From: Desulfobacteraceae bacterium
GTDB taxonomy: Bacteria; Desulfobacterota; Desulfobacteria; Desulfobacterales; Desulfosalsimonadaceae
Reading direction: 5' to 3'
Assembly (NCBI GenBank): GCA_011390465.1
Contig: JAABSH010000001.1
Coordinates: 124,001 to 188,000, forward strand
Length of the DNA stretch: 64,000 bases
Part shown: one piece after another, positions 1-8,770 of the stretch
Numbering within the stretch: the stretch's first letter is position 1
Layout: each line of letters opens with the position of its first letter
The notes under the pieces: model-generated
What the model was told of the DNA's origin: nothing
The model's database searches: none
The model's input: the letters and a program-made list of their open reading frames with translations, nothing else
Program-made: the position numbers and the translations under genes

Positions 1-596
1 TCCGGATCCTCCCGGAGGGCGCCCCGCAGGGCCGCGCTGAAAGACCGGGTGTGTACCCCGATTTCCCGCTGATTGACAATACAGCCGTGGCTTTCGTGAA
101 CAAACTCAATGGGATCTTCCACCGTGATAATATGATCCTTGCGCACCCGGTTGGCTTCATCAATGATGGCGGCAAGGGTGGTGGATTTCCCGCTGCCGGT
201 GGGACCGGTGATGATGACCAGACCCCGGGGCAGAGACGCCAGCTTGGCGATGACCGGCGGCAGCCCCAGCTGTTCACACCCCATGATGTTGTTGGGAATC
301 TGCCGAAACACTGCGCCCACGCCGTTTCGCTGCATAAAAAAATTGGCACGGTATCTTGCCAGCCCGGGAATTTCATATCCAAAATCCACATCCCCGGTTT
401 CCTCAAACACCTTGATTTTATCTTCCGGCGCGATTTCATACACCATGCTGCGAAGATCATTGTTGTCCAGGGGCTTGTATTTGATCCGTTCGATTTCTCC
501 CCGAATCCTGAGCGCCGGCTGTTGTCCGGCAACCAGATGCAAATCCGAGGCGCCCTGATCATTCATTAATTTAAAAAACGCATCAATTTTCGCCAT
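1..596 (-). CDS. pilT: Type IV pilus retraction ATPase PilT, 5' part only
   Basis: Twitching-motility ATPase that powers pilus retraction at the inner membrane. About 198 N-terminal residues are visible; the gene runs off the left edge of the window. The reading begins MAKIDAFFKLMNDQGASDLH, typical of PilT. A Walker A motif GPTGSGKS lies near residue 131, and an Asp-box-like stretch ITVEDPIEF near residue 155. The start at 596 is the first ATG in frame and matches the usual PilT N-terminus. The neighbourhood pilT-yggT-proC (proC divergent) is common in proteobacteria. The C-terminal Walker B and His-box regions lie outside the window, so integrity cannot be judged. Confidence 0.93.
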   Translation of the reverse strand, partial: MAKIDAFFKLMNDQGASDLHLVAGQQPALRIRGEIERIKYKPLDNNDLRSMVYEIAPEDKIKVFEETGDVDFGYEIPGLARYRANFFMQRNGVGAVFRQIPNNIMGCEQLGLPPVIAKLASLPRGLVIITGPTGSGKSTTLAAIIDEANRVRKDHIITVEDPIEFVHESHGCIVNQREIGVHTRSFSAALRGALREDP

Positions 597-677
597 TACC
601 GGCTCCTCTTTTCCGTTTTAACCGTGCGAATATTTATTGTTTTTTTTTGACACATCAGCACCAACGGCGCACTGCAT

Positions 678-977
678 TCAGGACAGGATCATCGATAGAC
701 GCATCAGCGTGTCCACAATAAAAATTTTAAAAAAAACAACCCCCATCAGAACAATAATGGGCGCAAAATCCATGCCGCCGAAAATTGTGGGAATTCTGCG
801 CCGAATCTGATAGAGAAGCGGCTCCGTCACCTGATTAATGAACCGGACAATGGGATTGTAGGGATCCGGGCGCACCCAGGACAGGACCGCATGGGCAATC
901 ACAATCCACATAAACAGGGTCAAACCAATATTAACAACTTCCGCAACCGCTCTGATAAAATTACCCAATATAAACAT
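678..977 (-). CDS. YggT family integral membrane protein
   Basis: A 99-residue protein of the YggT family, commonly encoded beside proC and pilT. Two hydrophobic segments flank a polar loop: about residues 8-30 (AVAEVVNIGLTLFMWIVIAH region) and about 70-92. The loop holds the family signature around VLSWVRPDPYNPIVRFINQ. Function is not firmly established; roles in osmotic tolerance or envelope protein assembly have been suggested for relatives. It lies 80 bp upstream of pilT on the same strand, so the two may be co-transcribed. The length matches the family. Confidence 0.88.
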   Translation of the reverse strand: MFILGNFIRAVAEVVNIGLTLFMWIVIAHAVLSWVRPDPYNPIVRFINQVTEPLLYQIRRRIPTIFGGMDFAPIIVLMGVVFFKIFIVDTLMRLSMILS

Positions 978-1228
978 AGGAACACTTTCTAATCATAGAC
1001 CGTTTCTAAAACTTCTATCATCTTTAAACATCAGTATATTCAATAGAAAAATGCCTCCGGGAAGTCAAGCCATTTCCATGGCCCCCTGCATAACCCGGCC
1101 CGGAAAACGCCGGTGACGGGCCCGGCAAAACCGCCATGGATTATGATTGACATTTTCTGTAAAAATCATGATATCAGGTATCAACGCTGTTTTTACTCTG
1201 TTTTTTCATTTTTAACAGGATTTTTGTT

Positions 1229-2083
1229 ATGCTGAAACTGAACCTTAAAATCGGATTTATTGGTGCGGGCAACATGGGACAGGCCATGATCGGCGCGCTG
1301 GTCCAGTCAAAGGCCGCATTCCCGGCAAATATTTTTGTCTGTGACCTGCGCCAGGAGCAGACCGAACAGTTAAAAGCGGTCTATAACATATCGGTCCTGC
1401 CGGATCCCGGGGCCATTGTGGCCGGCTGCGATGTAATTATTTTTGCGGTTAAACCCCAGTCCATTGACTCCCTGCTGGGGAATCTGAAAGAAAAAAACGC
1501 GTTTATACCGGGTGCCGGAAAAAGAATTTTCATCTCCATTGCCGCCGGCATCCCCATCAAAACCTTTGAATCCTATATCTATGAAGGCGCGGACACGCAG
1601 CAGAAAAAACAGCTGCCGATCCTGCGGGTCATGCCCAACACCCCGGCACTGGTGCTTTCCGGTGTCTCCGGTCTTTGCGCCAATGCTTTTGCCATGCCCG
1701 AAGATACCGCCATTGCCAGAACCATTTTAAGCGCCATGGGCCAGGTTTTTGAATTTCCGGAATCTCAGATGGATGCGGTCACGGCGGTTTCCGGCTCCGG
1801 GCCGGCATACTGCTTTTACCTGGCCGAAGCCATGACAGCGGCGGCGGAAAAACTGAATTTCTCTTCCGAAGATGCGGCTGCCATGACCCTTGCCACCCTG
1901 AAGGGAGCGGTGGCGCTTCTGGAAAACCAGTCCGACAGCGCCGGCGAGTTGCGGCAGAAAGTCACTTCCCCCGGCGGCACCACGGAAGCCGCCATCCGCG
2001 TGCTGGAGGATCACGATGTCAAACAGCATCTTATGGACGCCATTTTTGCCGCGGCCCGGCGATCTTCAGAACTCAGCACCTGA
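1229..2083 (+). CDS. proC: Pyrroline-5-carboxylate reductase
   Basis: Last step of proline synthesis: NAD(P)H-dependent reduction of 1-pyrroline-5-carboxylate to L-proline in the cytoplasm. The N-terminal Rossmann motif IGFIGAGNMGQAMIGAL lies at residues 8-24. The C-terminal P5CR signature lies around residues 180-250, with VTAVSGSGPAYCFYLAEA followed by QKVTSPGGTTEAAIRVLE. Length 284 aa is close to the family norm of about 270. It reads divergently from yggT-pilT. TTGACA at 1147-1152 could be a -35 box, but no strong -10 is visible. Proline also serves as an osmolyte in some relatives, although nothing here links this gene to stress. Confidence 0.95.
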   Translation: MLKLNLKIGFIGAGNMGQAMIGALVQSKAAFPANIFVCDLRQEQTEQLKAVYNISVLPDPGAIVAGCDVIIFAVKPQSIDSLLGNLKEKNAFIPGAGKRIFISIAAGIPIKTFESYIYEGADTQQKKQLPILRVMPNTPALVLSGVSGLCANAFAMPEDTAIARTILSAMGQVFEFPESQMDAVTAVSGSGPAYCFYLAEAMTAAAEKLNFSSEDAAAMTLATLKGAVALLENQSDSAGELRQKVTSPGGTTEAAIRVLEDHDVKQHLMDAIFAAARRSSELST

Positions 2084-2132
2084 TATCATAATTTTAATTT
2101 GATTTTTTCAAAGACGAACTTATATTAAACAA

Positions 2133-2846
2133 ATGTTTACTCAAACAATTTCATATTCTGCCGCGTTTCTGGCCGGCCTGGTCTCCTTTCTAATGCCCTG
2201 CGTCTTTCCTCTGATTCCGGCATATTTTACGTTTATTACCGGATATTCGTTAGATGAATTGACCCGGGACCGGTCCACCGGGGTCCGGCGCAAAGTTTTT
2301 TTTTCAACCCTTGCCTTTGTCTCCGGCTTTTCAGTGCTCTTCATCACCCTGGGGGCACTGGCCGCCAGCTTTGGAGGGCTTTTTGATCAGCATAAAGATA
2401 TCGTCCGCATCATCGGCGGCATTGTGGTCATTATTCTGGGCGTTCATCTGAGTGGCATTTTCCGGCTTCGGTTCCTGGAAGTGGACAAGCGTGTCCATAT
2501 GCAAAAAAAGCCTTTGCATTTTTTCGGAACGTTTATCGTAGGCATGGCGTTTGGCGCGGGCTGGAGTTCCTGCACCGGTCCTATGCTGGGCTCTATTATG
2601 GCCATGGCCGCCACACAGGAAACCATTTTGCAGGGAATGGTGCTGCTGTCCCTGTATACTCTTGGCCTGGCACTGCCGTTTCTGGTGATTTCCCTGTTTA
2701 TCAACTATCTGCTGGAATTCATGCGCCGGGCCTCCGGAGCGCTGAAATACATGAATATCATCGCCGGCGGACTGCTGATTCTGGTGGGTATTTTCTTGCT
2801 GGGATTTAATTATTTCAACATGCTTTTTTTCTCAATGATCCATTAA
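2133..2846 (+). CDS. CcdA/DsbD-type cytochrome c biogenesis membrane protein
   Basis: Polytopic membrane protein that passes reducing equivalents from cytoplasmic thioredoxin to the periplasm, needed for cytochrome c maturation or other periplasmic disulfide reduction. About six hydrophobic segments are visible across 237 residues. The two conserved membrane cysteines are present: C in LMPCVFPLIP near residue 23 and C in WSSCTGPMLGS near residue 146. Each sits in the proline/glycine-rich context typical of CcdA. The gene is 20 bp upstream of a secreted thioredoxin-like gene, a natural periplasmic partner. ScsB/DsbD homologues are larger, so a stand-alone CcdA fits best. Confidence 0.9.
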   Translation: MFTQTISYSAAFLAGLVSFLMPCVFPLIPAYFTFITGYSLDELTRDRSTGVRRKVFFSTLAFVSGFSVLFITLGALAASFGGLFDQHKDIVRIIGGIVVIILGVHLSGIFRLRFLEVDKRVHMQKKPLHFFGTFIVGMAFGAGWSSCTGPMLGSIMAMAATQETILQGMVLLSLYTLGLALPFLVISLFINYLLEFMRRASGALKYMNIIAGGLLILVGIFLLGFNYFNMLFFSMIH

Positions 2847-2866
2847 CCCTTACGGAGGATAATATA

Positions 2867-3358
2867 ATGATAAAAATAACACAAAACCGTTTGGTTTTCT
2901 CCCTGGGATTGATCCTGTTTTTTCTGCCTTTTTTTTCCGTCAGCGCCATGGCCGAACAATCGCCGGAAATTCAATGGCAATCCTATGATACCGGTATCCA
3001 GATGATCAAAGAACAAAACAAAAAAGGGTTTCTCCATTTTTATACGGACTGGTGTACCTATTGCAAAGTCATGAACAACCAGACCTTTGTGGATTCACAG
3101 GTTATTGACTATCTGAATGAAAACTTTGTGGCCATGCGCATCAATGCGGATCAGCAAAAATCCATTGCCCGTAAATACAGCGTCAGCCGCTTTCCGAACA
3201 CCTGGTTTATTTCTGAAGACGCCTCTGCGTTGACCAGCCAGCCCGGATTCATTCCACCGGAGATGCTGCTGAACATGCTGAAGTTCCTGCATACGGACAG
3301 CTTCAAAACCATGAAATTTTCTGAATTTATGAAAAGCCAGGATCCAAAATCAGAATAA
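2867..3358 (+). CDS. Secreted thioredoxin-fold protein
   Basis: A 163-residue exported thioredoxin-like protein. A signal peptide is clear at residues 1-30: a basic start, a hydrophobic core LGLILFFLPFFSVSAMA, and a likely cut after AMA. The redox motif is WCTYCKVM near residues 62-69, of the CxxC type found in DUF255/thioredoxin_7 relatives. The cis-proline loop is visible as SRFPNTWF. A good ribosome site (ACGGAGGATAATATAATG context) supports the start. Placed directly behind the CcdA-type reductase gene, it is probably the periplasmic acceptor of that electron relay. Its final substrate is unknown. Confidence 0.85.
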   Translation: MIKITQNRLVFSLGLILFFLPFFSVSAMAEQSPEIQWQSYDTGIQMIKEQNKKGFLHFYTDWCTYCKVMNNQTFVDSQVIDYLNENFVAMRINADQQKSIARKYSVSRFPNTWFISEDASALTSQPGFIPPEMLLNMLKFLHTDSFKTMKFSEFMKSQDPKSE

Positions 3359-3414
3359 CAGAGAGAAAACCGACAACTGGGTTTTCCACAACAAAACGCC
3401 CCGCAAGTTCAACG

Positions 3415-4026
3415 GTGAACGCATTATCTCCGCAAACCTTAAAACACCTTTTGAAAGCTGCTGACCCACCGGATATTTCCCGGCCGGCGGGTCATGACTG
3501 CGCCTGCGTATTTCTGCTGATCCACCACAAAGATACCCATCCCCATATCCTTGCCATCTTAAAAGCGGACACCCCGGGATATGCCTGGCGCAATCAGGTG
3601 GCGCTCCCCGGGGGGCACATGGATGCTGCTGACAGCAGCCCGCTGGCAGCAGCGTTTCGGGAACTTGAAGAAGAAATCGGAATTTTACGGCATCAGGTCG
3701 ACTATATCGGTTCACTGGGGCATTTTCAAACCATCCTGCGCAAAGATATCGAAGTATTTATGGGCCTCTGGCAGGGGACTGCCGGAAACATTACCGAACA
3801 ACTCACCTATGATACCAAAGAAATTTCCAGAATTCTTGAAATACCGGTGGAATCCCTTTTAAAAACCCATTTGGCCAAAAAATTCACGGGCCGTATCCCC
3901 GGTGTTCTGGATCTGATTTATCCCCATGAAGATATTGTGGTCTGGGGGGTAACCGCCCGGATTTTTCATCACTTTTGCGAACACCTGCTCAAGCAAAAAG
4001 AGTTTTCAAGCCCAGACAAACATTAA
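3415..4026 (+). CDS. Nudix hydrolase, CoA pyrophosphatase-like
   Basis: Probable Nudix pyrophosphatase of the YeaB/NudL group, members of which cleave coenzyme A and related nucleotides. The Nudix box lies near residues 61-84 and has the group's form GGHMDAADSSPLAAAFRELE followed by EEIG. The upstream LKADTPGYAWRNQVALPGGH carries the group-specific lead-in. Length 203 aa is normal. The start is GTG at 3415; no in-frame ATG precedes the domain. It sits 57 bp after the thioredoxin-like gene and may share its transcript. The substrate is inferred from family likeness only. Confidence 0.85.
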   Translation: MNALSPQTLKHLLKAADPPDISRPAGHDCACVFLLIHHKDTHPHILAILKADTPGYAWRNQVALPGGHMDAADSSPLAAAFRELEEEIGILRHQVDYIGSLGHFQTILRKDIEVFMGLWQGTAGNITEQLTYDTKEISRILEIPVESLLKTHLAKKFTGRIPGVLDLIYPHEDIVVWGVTARIFHHFCEHLLKQKEFSSPDKH

Positions 4027-4096
4027 AAATCCCTGAGCGCCCGGCCAAAAAATCAACACCGCCCCCCGCCCGGCTTTTCAGTAGCTCAAGGGGAAA

Positions 4097-4142
4097 ACAC
4101 AATATATAGATTTTTTTATTGACATACTTCTATATATTGTGA
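4097..4142 (+). promoter_or_regulatory. Twin NrdR boxes upstream of nrdD
   Basis: Two 16-bp sites match the NrdR repressor consensus (core C-w-ATATAT-w-G). Box 1 is at 4097-4112 (ACACAATATATAGATT) and box 2 at 4127-4142 (CTTCTATATATTGTGA). Their centres are 30 bp apart, about three helical turns, the arrangement usual for NrdR. Box 2 lies between the -35 and -10 elements of the likely nrdD promoter, so binding would block RNA polymerase. Confidence 0.85.
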
Positions 4143-4148
4143 AATATT
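4119..4148 (+). promoter_or_regulatory. Likely sigma-70 promoter of nrdDG
   Basis: TTGACA at 4119-4124 is a perfect -35 box. AATATT at 4143-4148, 18 bp downstream, is a plausible -10. Box 2 of the NrdR pair fills the spacer. The predicted leader to the nrdD ATG is about 65 nt. Confidence 0.6.
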
Positions 4149-4220
4149 CGTATTCAGAAAAACTCAGCGCCGCATTTCCGGTTCATTCACCTTAACTCAT
4201 CACACAGAGGGACAACTGAT

Positions 4221-6326
4221 ATGTTTCATCACATAAAAAAACGCAACGGCCGGACCGTTGATTTTGATTCTTCAAAAATTACCGCTGCCATTGCCAAAGC
4301 CGGTATTGCCACTGGTGAATTTTCAGAAAAAGACGCCAAAAAAATGACCTTGCGCGCGTTAACCCTCGCCCATGAAATGAACCTTTCTGATTGCCCGGAA
4401 GTTGAAGAAATTCAGGATATTGTGGAACGCGTGCTCCTGGATTCGCCGTTTTACAAAACCGCCAAAGCCTATATTATCTACCGGGAGCAGCATGCCCAGA
4501 TCCGGAAAATCACCACCAAGGCCCATGTGAAAATTGTTGAAAACTACGTGCAGAAGCTGGACTGGAAAATCAAAGAAAACAGCAATATGAGCTACTCTCT
4601 CCAGGGACTCAACAATTATATTTCTTCAGATGTGACAGCAGAATACTGGCTGAACCGGATCTATCCGCCGGAAGTGCGGGATGCGCACAAAACCGGCGAT
4701 CTTCACATTCATGATCTGAGCCTGCTGTCGATTTACTGCGTGGGGTGGGATCTTCAGGATTTGCTGACCGTGGGGTTTATGGGGGTTCCGGGTAAAGTGG
4801 AAAGCGCCCCGCCCAAGCATCTCCGCTCTGCTCTGGGCCAGATCGTAAACTTTTTTTACACCCTTCAGGGAGAGGCGGCCGGGGCTCAGGCGGTTTCCAA
4901 CTTTGACACCCTGCTGGCGCCCTTTGTCCGCAAAGACGGCCTTTCCTACAAAGACGTCAAGCAGGCGCTTCAGGAATTTGTCTTTAATATCAATATTCCC
5001 ACCCGGGTGGGATTTCAGACCCCGTTTACCAACATTACCATGGACCTGAAAGTGCCCTCCACCCTGAAGGATGTGCCGATTATCATCGGCGGCAAATACC
5101 AGAAAGAAACCTATGGGGATTTTCAGGCGGAAATGGATACCATCAACAGTGCCTTTGCTGAGGTCATGATGGAAGGCGATGCCAAGGGACGGGTGTTTAC
5201 CTTCCCGATTCCGACCTACAATATTACGGAAGATTTTGACTGGGACAACACCAACCTGGATAATATATGGAAAATGACCGGTAAGTACGGCATTCCCTAT
5301 TTTTCAAATTTTGTAAATTCCGACATGTCACCGGAAGACGCCCGGTCCATGTGCTGCCGACTGCGTCTGGACAACCGGGAACTGCAAAAACGGGGCGGCG
5401 GATTATTTGGCGCCAACCCGCTCACCGGATCCATCGGCGTGGTCACGATAAATCTTCCCAGAATCGGGTTCCTGGCCAACGATGAAACAGAATTTTTTGA
5501 CTTTCTTACCACTCAGGCCCGTATTGCCAGGGAGAGCCTGACGATTAAACGCAAAGTGCTGGAAAAATTTACCGAGCAGAATCTGTACCCGTATTCAAAA
5601 TTTTATCTGCGCACCATTAAAGAAAAAAGCGACAGATACTGGTCCAATCATTTTTCCACCATTGGTATCATCGGCATGAACGAGGCCTGCCTGAATTTTC
5701 TGGGCCAGGACATCGGGACCCCGGAGGGACACGCATTTTCCATTAAAGTCCTGGATCATTTGCGGCATATCATGGAAACATTTCAGGCGGAAACCGGTGA
5801 ATTGTTTAATCTGGAAGCCACCCCTGGTGAAGGAACGGCATTCCGGCTTGCCATGATCGACAAGCAGCAGTTTCCGGAAATTATCTGCGCCAATGAAACC
5901 GCCTGCCAGGAAGGCGCGGATCCGTTTTACACCAACTCCAGCCAGCTGCCGGTCAACTATACGGATGATATTTTTGAAGCCCTTGAACTTCAGGATGACC
6001 TGCAGACCCGATATACCGGCGGCACCGTCTTCCACATTTTTCTGGGAGAAAAGGTGGACAATATCGCCGCCACCCGCAGTCTTGTTAAAAAAGTTACCGC
6101 AAATTTCAAACTGCCATATTTTACCCTGTCTCCCACGTTCAGCGTCTGCCCGTCCCACGGCTACATTTCCGGTCAGCATGAGACCTGCCCGGAATGTCAT
6201 CAGCCCGTGGAAGTCTATTCCCGCATTGTCGGTTATCTGCGGCCTGTCAGCCAGTGGAACAACGGCAAACAGTCCGAATTCAACATGCGAAAAACCTTTG
6301 CAATGAAGCAAACAGGGGCACTCTAA
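4221..6326 (+). CDS. nrdD: Anaerobic ribonucleoside-triphosphate reductase, class III
   Basis: Oxygen-sensitive glycyl-radical enzyme that reduces ribonucleoside triphosphates to dNTPs, using formate or thioredoxin as reductant. An N-terminal ATP-cone allosteric domain spans residues 1-95 (IKKRNGRTVDFDSSKITAAI). The catalytic domain follows. Near the C-terminus is a zinc site: CPSHGYISGQHETCPECH, four cysteines around residues 645-660. The glycyl radical loop RIVGYLRPVSQWNNGK lies around 668-683. At 701 aa it is full length. nrdG follows 10 bp downstream, and NrdR boxes precede it. No aerobic class I or class II reductase is in this window, which fits a strict anaerobe. Confidence 0.96.
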   Translation: MFHHIKKRNGRTVDFDSSKITAAIAKAGIATGEFSEKDAKKMTLRALTLAHEMNLSDCPEVEEIQDIVERVLLDSPFYKTAKAYIIYREQHAQIRKITTKAHVKIVENYVQKLDWKIKENSNMSYSLQGLNNYISSDVTAEYWLNRIYPPEVRDAHKTGDLHIHDLSLLSIYCVGWDLQDLLTVGFMGVPGKVESAPPKHLRSALGQIVNFFYTLQGEAAGAQAVSNFDTLLAPFVRKDGLSYKDVKQALQEFVFNINIPTRVGFQTPFTNITMDLKVPSTLKDVPIIIGGKYQKETYGDFQAEMDTINSAFAEVMMEGDAKGRVFTFPIPTYNITEDFDWDNTNLDNIWKMTGKYGIPYFSNFVNSDMSPEDARSMCCRLRLDNRELQKRGGGLFGANPLTGSIGVVTINLPRIGFLANDETEFFDFLTTQARIARESLTIKRKVLEKFTEQNLYPYSKFYLRTIKEKSDRYWSNHFSTIGIIGMNEACLNFLGQDIGTPEGHAFSIKVLDHLRHIMETFQAETGELFNLEATPGEGTAFRLAMIDKQQFPEIICANETACQEGADPFYTNSSQLPVNYTDDIFEALELQDDLQTRYTGGTVFHIFLGEKVDNIAATRSLVKKVTANFKLPYFTLSPTFSVCPSHGYISGQHETCPECHQPVEVYSRIVGYLRPVSQWNNGKQSEFNMRKTFAMKQTGAL

Positions 6327-6336
6327 GCGACCTTCT

Positions 6337-7029
6337 ATGATACTCGGCGGCATTCAAAAAAATTCCCTGATTGATTATCCGGCAAAAATCAGCTGTGTGG
6401 TTTTTACCGCCGGCTGCAATTTCAGGTGTCCGTACTGTCATAACCCGAACCTGGTCATCCCTCCGTTTCAGCGGATGGACACCGAAGCGGTTTTGGCCTT
6501 TATCCTTCGGCGAAAATCGCTTCTTGACGGAGTGGTCATCACCGGCGGGGAACCCACCCTTCAAGAAGATCTGCTCGAATTTTGCCAAACCCTTCAGGAC
6601 ATGGGGCTGCCCGTCAAACTGGATACCAACGGCAGTCACCCCCAGGTGGTCAAAGCCCTTCTGGCCGACCGGCTGATCAACTATATCGCCATGGATATCA
6701 AGACCCTGCCGGAAAATTACCCGGCTTATCTGGCACCGTCACTGGATCCGAAAAATATTTCTGCCAGCATTCAACTGATTCTGGAATCCGGCCTTCCACA
6801 CGAATTCCGCACCACCTGCGTCAACCCCTTTGTTGATGAACAGATAATTGGAAAATTAGCCCGTCTTCTTCAGGGTGCCGATCTCTTCGCCTTTCAAAAC
6901 GCCACCATCAACAGCGATGTTTTGAATCCTGATTTTTTCCATGACAAAGAATGGAAAATTTCTGAAACCCGGCTGAACGCTTTTGCATCCATTGCAGCGC
7001 CTTTTGTAAAATCCACACTGATTCGCTGA
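6337..7029 (+). CDS. nrdG: Anaerobic ribonucleotide reductase activating protein (radical SAM)
   Basis: Radical SAM activase that makes the glycyl radical on NrdD using S-adenosylmethionine and a 4Fe-4S cluster. The cluster motif CNFRCPYC lies at residues 28-35, preceded by the typical SLIDYPAKISCVVFTAGC-like lead. A GGEPTLQ motif for SAM binding lies near residue 70. Length 230 aa matches the longer NrdG2-type activase often found in strict anaerobes. It is 10 bp from nrdD and clearly forms an operon with it under the same NrdR control. Confidence 0.94.
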   Translation: MILGGIQKNSLIDYPAKISCVVFTAGCNFRCPYCHNPNLVIPPFQRMDTEAVLAFILRRKSLLDGVVITGGEPTLQEDLLEFCQTLQDMGLPVKLDTNGSHPQVVKALLADRLINYIAMDIKTLPENYPAYLAPSLDPKNISASIQLILESGLPHEFRTTCVNPFVDEQIIGKLARLLQGADLFAFQNATINSDVLNPDFFHDKEWKISETRLNAFASIAAPFVKSTLIR

Positions 7030-7070
7030 GATCCTCTCTGATTTTTCCTGCTTTATCAAATGATTAAAGG

Positions 7071-7100
7071 TTGACAGGCGCTGAAGGATGGCGCTATGTT
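7071..7100 (+). promoter_or_regulatory. Possible sigma-70 promoter of the acyl-CoA dehydrogenase gene
   Basis: TTGACA at 7071-7076 and TATGTT at 7095-7100 with an 18-bp spacer. The -10 overlaps an upstream in-frame ATG at 7096, which supports the later translation start at 7144. Confidence 0.4.
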
Positions 7101-7143
7101 GACGCTTACGTTAACTTTTAATCCCTACCGAAAGGAAAAACAT

Positions 7144-8388
7144 ATGTTTGATCATCTTCTTTCTGATGCCGCCCGGCAAATCCGTGATGAAGCCCGGGAG
7201 TTTGTGAAATCTGTTCCCCGGCAAATGATTCTGGACATGGATAGTGAAAAAATTAAATTCCCCAAAGAATTTCTAAGGGAAGCCGGCCAGCGAAATCTTA
7301 TGGGATGCCGGTACCCGAAAAAATGGGGCGGAAGAGATATGGACTGGGTTACCACGGCCACTGTCATGGAAGAAATCGGCACCCTGGGCTATATTTTTGC
7401 GTGTACCTTTGGTGTCGGCGCCGAACTGGTATGCGACGCCATTATCCTGCACGGAACAGATTTTCAAAAAGAAAAATATGTCCGGCCGCTGCTGAAAGGG
7501 GAAATTTTTGCCGCTGAATGCCTGACCGAACCCCGGGGTGGATCGGATTTTTTCGGTACCACCACCACAGCAGAAGACAAAGGGGATCATTTTTTAATTA
7601 ACGGCCAGAAACGGTTTATTGTAGGGGCAGAAGGCGCTGATTTTTTTCTGGTCTACGCAAAAACCGACCCGGATGCCAAACCGCACAAAGCATTGACCTG
7701 CCTGATTGTAGATCGCGGCCCCGGGGTTGACACCAAATATCTCTACGGGCTTATGGGATGCCGGGGCGGCGGGGCCGGCCGCCTGGTGTTTAAGGATGTC
7801 AAAGTGCCAAAAGAAAACGTGGTCGGCACCATCAATGGGGCCTATCCGGTATTTAAAACCATGATGATTCCGGAACGCCTTGGCACGGCCGCCATGACCA
7901 TCGGCAGTGCGCGGCCCGCCCTGGATGTGGCCACCACCTATACCACCCGCCGAAAAGCCTTTGGCACCACCATCAACAACTTTCAGGGGGTCAGTTTCCA
8001 GATTGCCGAAGCCGCCATGCTGCTTGACGCCTGCCGATCCATGATCTATACCACGGCCTGCGCAGTTGACCGTAATGCCGACGAAAAGAAAATCCGGCGC
8101 ATGGTATCTGAATCCAAAAAGTTTGTCACTGAAGCCTGTCAAAAAGCAGCCAACAATGCCATGCAGGTAATGGGCGGGATCGGCTATACCAATGTATACC
8201 CCATTGAGCGCATTGTCCGGGATCTTCGCTTGGCAAGCATCTGGACGGGCAGCAATGAAGTCATGTCCATGATTATCGCCAATGAATGGTACCGGGAACA
8301 CCTGAAGAACCAGCAATCAGCATCCCAGCGAGATTATGAAGCCGATGCCCTGGAAGCGGATGCACCGGATGAAAAAATATTTGAATAA
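7144..8388 (+). CDS. Acyl-CoA dehydrogenase family protein
   Basis: FAD-dependent enzyme that introduces a 2,3-double bond in an acyl-CoA, passing electrons to ETF. The three ACAD parts are visible: an alpha-helical N-terminus, the middle beta domain with AECLTEPRGGSDFFGTTTTA, and a C-terminal helical domain ending in QVMGGIGYTNVYPIERIVRD. That last stretch holds the conserved Y-P-x-E-R region near the FAD site. The start at 7144 is preferred because AAAGGAAAAAC precedes it; a start at 7096 would add 16 residues absent from the family. About 414 aa. The exact acyl substrate cannot be read; fatty acid or aromatic-acid degradation is plausible in a sulfate reducer. Confidence 0.88.
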   Translation: MFDHLLSDAARQIRDEAREFVKSVPRQMILDMDSEKIKFPKEFLREAGQRNLMGCRYPKKWGGRDMDWVTTATVMEEIGTLGYIFACTFGVGAELVCDAIILHGTDFQKEKYVRPLLKGEIFAAECLTEPRGGSDFFGTTTTAEDKGDHFLINGQKRFIVGAEGADFFLVYAKTDPDAKPHKALTCLIVDRGPGVDTKYLYGLMGCRGGGAGRLVFKDVKVPKENVVGTINGAYPVFKTMMIPERLGTAAMTIGSARPALDVATTYTTRRKAFGTTINNFQGVSFQIAEAAMLLDACRSMIYTTACAVDRNADEKKIRRMVSESKKFVTEACQKAANNAMQVMGGIGYTNVYPIERIVRDLRLASIWTGSNEVMSMIIANEWYREHLKNQQSASQRDYEADALEADAPDEKIFE

Positions 8389-8463
8389 GTTATCTCTGAC
8401 ACTTCAAAAAAACAACCACAACCGGCGCCCTGATCCGCCGGTAAAGGAAAAAGGAAGGGCTCT

Positions 8464-8664
8464 TTGGAAAATCTCATAACCTTAATTCAACTCATTGCCG
8501 TTTTTTTGGCCGCCATCATTCTGGGCAACTGGTTCTCTTCGGAAGCAAAAAAATGTAAAGCAAAAGGAGAACCGGTCTACAGGGCGTATCTAACAACACC
8601 CGGCATTCTTATTCTGCTCATTATCATCGGGCTTCCCATTCTTGTCTGGTTCCTGAAAAAATAG
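8464..8664 (+). CDS. Small two-helix membrane protein of unknown function
   Basis: A 66-residue reading frame starting at TTG (8464), with AAGGAAGGG just upstream as ribosome site. Two hydrophobic segments lie at about residues 5-22 and 46-63, separated by a short lysine-rich loop (SSEAKKCKAKGEPVYRAY), predicting a hairpin in the inner membrane. It lies 75 bp after the acyl-CoA dehydrogenase gene and just before a strong terminator, so it is probably the last gene of that transcript. No family was recognised. Confidence 0.6.
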   Translation: MENLITLIQLIAVFLAAIILGNWFSSEAKKCKAKGEPVYRAYLTTPGILILLIIIGLPILVWFLKK

Positions 8665-8707
8665 CCAGGCCGCGCGGCTTGAAACACTCCGGCATGGAAC
8701 AAAAAAC

Positions 8708-8743
8708 CCGCTGATGAGGGTCGGTCTCGACCCTCATCAGCGG
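8708..8743. terminator. Bidirectional intrinsic terminator
   Basis: A perfect 16-bp stem (8708-8723 with 8728-8743) closed by a 4-nt loop. TTTCTTTGTT follows on the plus strand and an A6 run (8701-8706) precedes it, giving a U-tract on the minus strand. It serves the converging genes ending at 8664 (+) and 8771 (-). Confidence 0.9.
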
Positions 8744-8770
8744 TTTCTTTGTTCCATACGATTCATTTTT

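Noticed and set aside
1161-1173. AAAAATCATGATA shared by the proC upstream region and the dksA upstream region (44241-44253)
   Set aside because: A 13-bp AT-rich match containing a short palindrome; its position relative to possible promoter boxes differs, and chance is likely in 64 kb.
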